Assembly (NCBI RefSeq): GCF_030622045.1
Contig: NZ_CP130886.1
Span: forward strand, 2,617,557 to 2,681,556
Length of the DNA stretch: 64,000 nt
Direction of reading: 5' to 3'
DNA from: Planctellipticum variicoloris
GTDB lineage: Bacteria > Planctomycetota > Planctomycetia > Planctomycetales > Planctomycetaceae
Positions 60,178-64,000 of this stretch are shown here, piece by piece (the first letter of the stretch is position 1; the number at the start of each line of letters is the position of its first letter). The position numbers and the translations under genes are program-made. The notes beneath the pieces are model-generated. The model was not told where the DNA came from, ran no database searches, and saw only the letters and a list, made by a program, of their open reading frames with translations.

Positions 60178-62478
60178 TCAGCGTTCTCCGCCCCGACCGC
60201 CTCTGCCGGGTTTCTTATTCGACTTCCCCATGCCCGGCATCCCCGGCATTCCAGGCATCCCTGCCATCCCGGACATTTCGGCGCCGGGATAGTCTCCATA
60301 CATGGCCGCATCCAAGCCGCCCTGGGGAGTCTCTTCTTTGTCTTTGATGTCCTCGAACGGTTTGCGCTGCCCCGCGACAAACGCATCCAGTTCCGACCAG
60401 CGGTTTTGCCGCGTTGCGGGGTCGAGCAGTTTCAACTCTCCCGTTTCGGTCGCCACCAGAATCTCGCCGGGCAACCCGATGCTGCCGCGAGCCGGCAGTT
60501 TCAGATCCGGATGATTCGCGGGACTCAAGTCGAAGTCGCCATTGGCGTCGAGAAAGACGTCGTCGCTCGCGAATTTGACATCGTCCGTTTTAAAGGTCGG
60601 CTTCGAGACATCCAGGCGCAGGCTCTTCTTGGCCTCGCCAATAAACTGTCCCAGCGTTGTCAGCGAGATCGAATCGGCATTGACAGTCCCATACTCTTCA
60701 TCCTGTTCGAACATCTGCAGGACCGCCAATGCCCGCTTGCTGGCGTTGCCGAGGGCCTCATGGATCGGATCCCGTTTGACATCTCTGACGAAGTAATCGA
60801 CCTTCTCCGGCACCACTGCCGGATTCGAAACATTGCTTTCCGGAGTCTCGCGAGTTTCTCCCAGCGCGATCGCCGGATCCACAAGAGTCTCGGGCGGACG
60901 CTCCCAGTTCGGATTCTCGATCTTCAGATTCACCCGATACCGGTAGGCCATCCCCGGACGGACGTCGAAGTCGAAGTAACGGAACAGCAGAAACGTCCCC
61001 GCCGCCGTCATCTGGCTCAACCGCTTTTTGACGTCCTCCGCCTTCATTGGAGCTCCGCCGCCGGGCATTCCCATTCCAGGACCACCCGGCATTCCGGGCA
61101 TCATGCCCTGTCCGAAGCTGGAGTACATGTCGTTGCCGTAGTTCGAATCCTCCGAGGCAAAGCCCATCATCGTGCTCGCCATGTCGCGATAGTTATTGCT
61201 GCGCGACGAAAAGCCCTTACCAGCGAAACCCTGCCGCTCCGGACGACGCGGGCCGGCGGCAGCCATCGCCTTGTCGTACTGTTCGCGGAGCTTGGCCAGA
61301 AACGCTTCTTCCTTGGCCATTTCCTGAGGACTCAACTGAAAGCCCCGGATCCGCGGATGTGTCGCCAACTCTCCCCAGTAGCCCTGCAGCCGGACGGGCA
61401 GCGGGCACGTGATGACGGGATCCTGAATGTCCGGCGGAACTTCGTCGACGCCGTAGTCTGCCGCCTGATCGAGCACCTCCAGCGCCGTATCCAGGCTGAC
61501 CGCCTCCCACGGACCCTGCCACGGGTCGGTTCCGCTGACGGCCATCTGACGCTCGAGCTCAAAGTCAATCAGATTCAAGTAGGCGGTCGCCTCATTCAGC
61601 GACTGCAGATTCAACGCCCGCTGGATCTTCAGAAGCTGCTCTTTGATGGGCCAGACGCCCCGCACGGCGATAAACAGCTTTCCATCCGGTTCCATTCCGG
61701 AACCGCCCCCCATCATGCCCATCCCGCCGTAAATCTCTTCGCCCATGGCCATCGGCATTCCCGGCCCGGAGCCATGTCCCGCACCGCTCCCTCGCGTATT
61801 CAGCGCCCCGTTCGCGCCGGGCATCCCGGCCGGCGCACCGGCACCATGAGCTCCAGCCGGGGCCAACCCCGCGCCTGGAAAACCGGCTCCGCCTCCCGGC
61901 AAGCCGGAGCCACCAACGCTTGCACCTCGCTTTGCGAAGGGATCATTGGTATCAACTTTCGTCGCCGCCGTTCCCGGAAAGCCCAGCCCGGGATTTCCGT
62001 CGGCGCCAATGGCGGCCCCTTCCGGCATCGTTCCATCGGCCAGCAGGCTCCCTTCGGGCGGCAATGGAGATTTCCCCAGAATGACGCGTCCGGCGGTCGC
62101 GATCAGCGACTCCACCGGCAGCAGTTCCGGCTCCTTGGCCAGCTCCTGCTTGCGATACAGCGGCGCGAACATACTGGTTGAGAACTCGTACTCCTGGACG
62201 CTCGGAGGCTGACGCAATCGGTTGACTTCCTGCACGAAGTCCACCAGCGCGTACTTCTCGCCCTTGTCGGGGGTCCAGTTATTCGCGGCGATCGCCTTCT
62301 TCCCCTCTTCCACCTTACCAAGGATGTCCTGAGGGGTCCCTTCAATCGGCAACCAGCGGCTGCCCGACAGAATCAGCAGCACCACCAGGCCGATCACGCC
62401 AAAGCCGATCTTTTCGCCGTGATCGACGAACAGCGCCTTGATGCCATTTACGCTCAGCAAACCCTTGAGCTTTTTCAT
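60178..62478 (-). CDS. Membrane-anchored Gly/Met/Pro-rich protein, unknown function
   Basis: 766 residues. A basic N-terminus is followed by one transmembrane helix (IGFGVIGLVVLLILSG), so most of the protein is extracytoplasmic. About residues 130-260 and 410-450 are low complexity (GLPGGGAGFPGAGLAPAG; MPGMPGGPGMGMPGGG), and the tail repeats MPGMPGMPGMG. Between them are ordered parts (IKEQLLKIQRALNLQSLNEATAYL; DVRPGMAYRYRVNLKIENPNW) and a late beta-rich domain (LDVSKPTFKTDDVKFASDD). ATG 62478 is preferred to GTG 62484 because GGCAGG lies five bases upstream. Arranged in tandem with the similar protein upstream (98-bp gap), suggesting a shared assembly. No named family recognised. Confidence 0.7.
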   Translation of the reverse strand: MKKLKGLLSVNGIKALFVDHGEKIGFGVIGLVVLLILSGSRWLPIEGTPQDILGKVEEGKKAIAANNWTPDKGEKYALVDFVQEVNRLRQPPSVQEYEFSTSMFAPLYRKQELAKEPELLPVESLIATAGRVILGKSPLPPEGSLLADGTMPEGAAIGADGNPGLGFPGTAATKVDTNDPFAKRGASVGGSGLPGGGAGFPGAGLAPAGAHGAGAPAGMPGANGALNTRGSGAGHGSGPGMPMAMGEEIYGGMGMMGGGSGMEPDGKLFIAVRGVWPIKEQLLKIQRALNLQSLNEATAYLNLIDFELERQMAVSGTDPWQGPWEAVSLDTALEVLDQAADYGVDEVPPDIQDPVITCPLPVRLQGYWGELATHPRIRGFQLSPQEMAKEEAFLAKLREQYDKAMAAAGPRRPERQGFAGKGFSSRSNNYRDMASTMMGFASEDSNYGNDMYSSFGQGMMPGMPGGPGMGMPGGGAPMKAEDVKKRLSQMTAAGTFLLFRYFDFDVRPGMAYRYRVNLKIENPNWERPPETLVDPAIALGETRETPESNVSNPAVVPEKVDYFVRDVKRDPIHEALGNASKRALAVLQMFEQDEEYGTVNADSISLTTLGQFIGEAKKSLRLDVSKPTFKTDDVKFASDDVFLDANGDFDLSPANHPDLKLPARGSIGLPGEILVATETGELKLLDPATRQNRWSELDAFVAGQRKPFEDIKDKEETPQGGLDAAMYGDYPGAEMSGMAGMPGMPGMPGMGKSNKKPGRGGRGGER

Positions 62479-62576
62479 GATCACCTGCCGATCTCAATCG
62501 GATTCCGTGCTTCTCGAAACACTTGCGGACTCATCCAGTCCCGGTCCCGCTGCAACGGGCGGCCGGGAGTTCTGCA

Positions 62577-64000
62577 TTACTCGGGAGGAGCCCCGGTCGC
62601 AGGCGCGGCCGGCGCCGCCCCTTCCGCCGGAGCGGCGGCCGGCGGCGCACTGTCCTTCGCCGGTGCCGCCGGCGTTTCGCCGGGAGCGGAACCTTCCGGA
62701 GGAGTTCCTTCAGGCGGCGCCCCTTCTGCCGGCGCTCCTTCCGAAGGAGTGACTGGCGGAGGATCCTCGGACACCGACGCTGGCACCGCTTCCGGGACTG
62801 CGGTCGGGGCCGCAGTCCCCGGCAGCACCGGCAGACTGGCCTTCCGGTAAATTCTCATCAAACCGCTGATCGCAACCTGCGCCATAAATGGGTCCGCCAG
62901 ATAGGGGTCGGGACCACCCATCCGACCGCCGGTCATTCCGGGCATCGCCCCGGCGCCACCGAAGCCCCCGCCAATTTCGGGTCCGAAGCCACCCAATTCC
63001 CCGGCATCCTCGCCTGCAAGCATACCGGCACCCCCGCCGCCGCCTGCAAACGCCCCGGCCCCCGGCATTCCTCCGGGCATTCCCCCCGCCATTCCGCCCA
63101 GCAAACGCTGGCTCCCGCCAGGGCTGTCGTCGTTCAGTCGAGAGATCTGCACGCGGACAATTTCCACTGGAAACGGCGAGTATTCGTTGGCCGTCAGTTC
63201 GCACAACAACTGAGGGACGCGTCGGTGATCCATGACGACAGACAGATAAAACCCGCGAGTCTGGAAGGGCTGGCTCTCGTCGTCATCGATATACCGGCGC
63301 GGAGGGCTCGCCGTCTGGCCGCCGCTGGGGTCTCCTCCGGCCATATCGGCTTCACCCGGCATCATGCCAGCCATGCCGCCCCCGCCCGCCGACGCTCCGC
63401 CCGGAGTGCCGAATTCGTCTTTCGGGTCGAAATCGGCAGAAGCCGCCTTTCGACTCCCCCCCATCATTTCGCCGCCAGCACTTCCTCCACTGCCGCCGCC
63501 AAAACCCGCCCCCATCGCCCCGCCGGGCATCCCCATCATGCCGGCCCCGCCATCTTCGCCGCCCATCATCATGCCGCCAGCGTCGCCTCCGACACTCCCC
63601 CCCGCGTCAATGGTCGAGCGGTCCCCGCCCATCAGCACGAGTTGCAGAATGGAGTGAATGCTGGCGTCCAGCTTCGACGCCTCTTCCCCGCCATTGACGG
63701 CCAGGATGGACTTCAACAGCGACTTAAACAGCCACAGGTCCTCCTGAGCTTCCCAGATCTCCTGGTAAGTCGGCGTCAGATTGCCCCAGTTTCTTTGCGG
63801 CTGCATCCTCATCTTCGGGAAGTCGACAATCCCGGTCTGATCGTAGGGCCGGATCGGACGGACCGTCCTCCAGACTCCTTCGAACGCACCCGGGTAATCA
63901 TTTCGATAGACCGTCAGCGCCCCGGCGTCATTCATCTCGCCCCGATAGGACTTGGCCTTGTGCACATACTGAATCATCGATTCCGGCCATTCCATGACCG
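62577..64000 (-). CDS. Gly/Met-rich protein, 5'-truncated by window edge
   Basis: At least 474 residues; the frame is open at base 64000, so the N-terminus is missing. An ordered start (DLWLFKSLLKSILAVNGGEEASKLD) precedes Gly/Met-rich linkers (~140-215 and ~295-350: MMMGGEDGGAGMMGMPGG; GGMAGGMPGGMPGAG). They flank a conserved-looking segment (TRGFYLSVVMDHRRVPQLLCEL, FPVEIVRVQISRLND), similar in feel to PilO/GspM-type periplasmic domains, but that is a guess. The C-terminal ~70 residues are Pro/Ala/Glu repeats (EGAPAEGAPPEGTPPEG). It precedes the 60178 gene on the same strand and probably shares its transcript. Confidence 0.65.
   Translation of the reverse strand, partial: VMEWPESMIQYVHKAKSYRGEMNDAGALTVYRNDYPGAFEGVWRTVRPIRPYDQTGIVDFPKMRMQPQRNWGNLTPTYQEIWEAQEDLWLFKSLLKSILAVNGGEEASKLDASIHSILQLVLMGGDRSTIDAGGSVGGDAGGMMMGGEDGGAGMMGMPGGAMGAGFGGGSGGSAGGEMMGGSRKAASADFDPKDEFGTPGGASAGGGGMAGMMPGEADMAGGDPSGGQTASPPRRYIDDDESQPFQTRGFYLSVVMDHRRVPQLLCELTANEYSPFPVEIVRVQISRLNDDSPGGSQRLLGGMAGGMPGGMPGAGAFAGGGGGAGMLAGEDAGELGGFGPEIGGGFGGAGAMPGMTGGRMGGPDPYLADPFMAQVAISGLMRIYRKASLPVLPGTAAPTAVPEAVPASVSEDPPPVTPSEGAPAEGAPPEGTPPEGSAPGETPAAPAKDSAPPAAAPAEGAAPAAPATGAPPE

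Noticed and set aside
60001-62181. Plus-strand ORF of 726 codons
   Set aside because: Runs opposite the Gly/Met-rich gene, crosses that gene's terminator hairpin, and has no recognisable features.

Overview
The window (about 62-63 % G+C) looks like a chromosome segment of a planctomycete (phylum Planctomycetota, probably order Planctomycetales). The evidence is the gene families: two DUF1549/DUF1553 (PSD-type) plus DUF1501 modules, a PVC-type haem c protein, DUF1080 and SMP-30 secreted proteins, a formaldehyde-activating-enzyme homologue, a squalene-hopene cyclase, a serine/threonine kinase with a planctomycete-style N-terminal extension, and many secreted beta-propellers. No rRNA, tRNA, CRISPR array, transposase or phage gene was seen. 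Nearly all long ORFs lying opposite these genes are GC-driven antisense shadows.

Layout. 1-4 kb (minus strand): 6-phosphofructokinase, leucyl aminopeptidase and a protein kinase cut by the window edge. 4-6.3 kb: squalene-hopene cyclase, divergent from phosphofructokinase. 6.4-11.2 kb: WD40 protein, secreted protein, small membrane proteins, and a 165-bp hairpin-rich element bounded by inverted repeats. 11.6-14.2 kb: leuB, an AIG2-like protein and a secreted prenyltransferase-repeat protein, followed by three 122-bp tandem repeats and about 550 bp of non-coding DNA. 15.3-24.7 kb: a membrane protein, a lineage-type secreted protein, a GNAT enzyme, a DUF255-DsbD-alpha fusion, pyruvate kinase, a PQQ-like propeller, and a divergent SDR/DUF1990 pair. 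24.8-27.5 kb: DUF1080 protein, response regulator and esterase. 27.7-29.8 kb: an AT-richer patch with an XRE-type regulator and a PIN-like nuclease, probably acquired. 30-34.6 kb: PSD1 + DUF1501 module. 34.7-42.9 kb: PP2C phosphatase, a second member of the secreted family, PVC haem protein, PQQ propeller, ribokinase. 43-49.8 kb: scpA, a receiver-like protein with Glu at the phospho-site, FHA protein, SMP-30 fusion, Fae-like protein, nucleoside hydrolase. 50.2-59.9 kb (minus strand): five-gene run PSD - DUF1501 - PPC-domain protein - CehA-type metallohydrolase - CocE-type hydrolase. 60.2-64 kb: two Gly/Met/Pro-rich proteins, the second cut by the edge.

How genes work together. Phosphofructokinase and pyruvate kinase are both glycolytic but not adjacent. 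The exported PSD, DUF1501, haem c, DUF1080, SMP-30 and hydrolase genes suggest a large envelope/periplasmic catabolic repertoire; their individual substrates cannot be read from sequence. Kinase, PP2C, FHA, response regulator and the receiver-like protein are signalling parts scattered through the window.

The most unusual non-coding features are the inverted-repeat-bounded hairpin ladder (10771-10935), the 122-bp tandem repeats with a related distant copy near 50 kb, the inverted repeat holding a (TC)12 tract between PSD1 and DUF1501, and a perfect 15-bp hairpin just upstream of scpA. The most unusual coding features are the Fae homologue without the expected catalytic His, the receiver with Glu for Asp, the phosphofructokinase with a mixed Gly/Lys donor signature, and several domain fusions.
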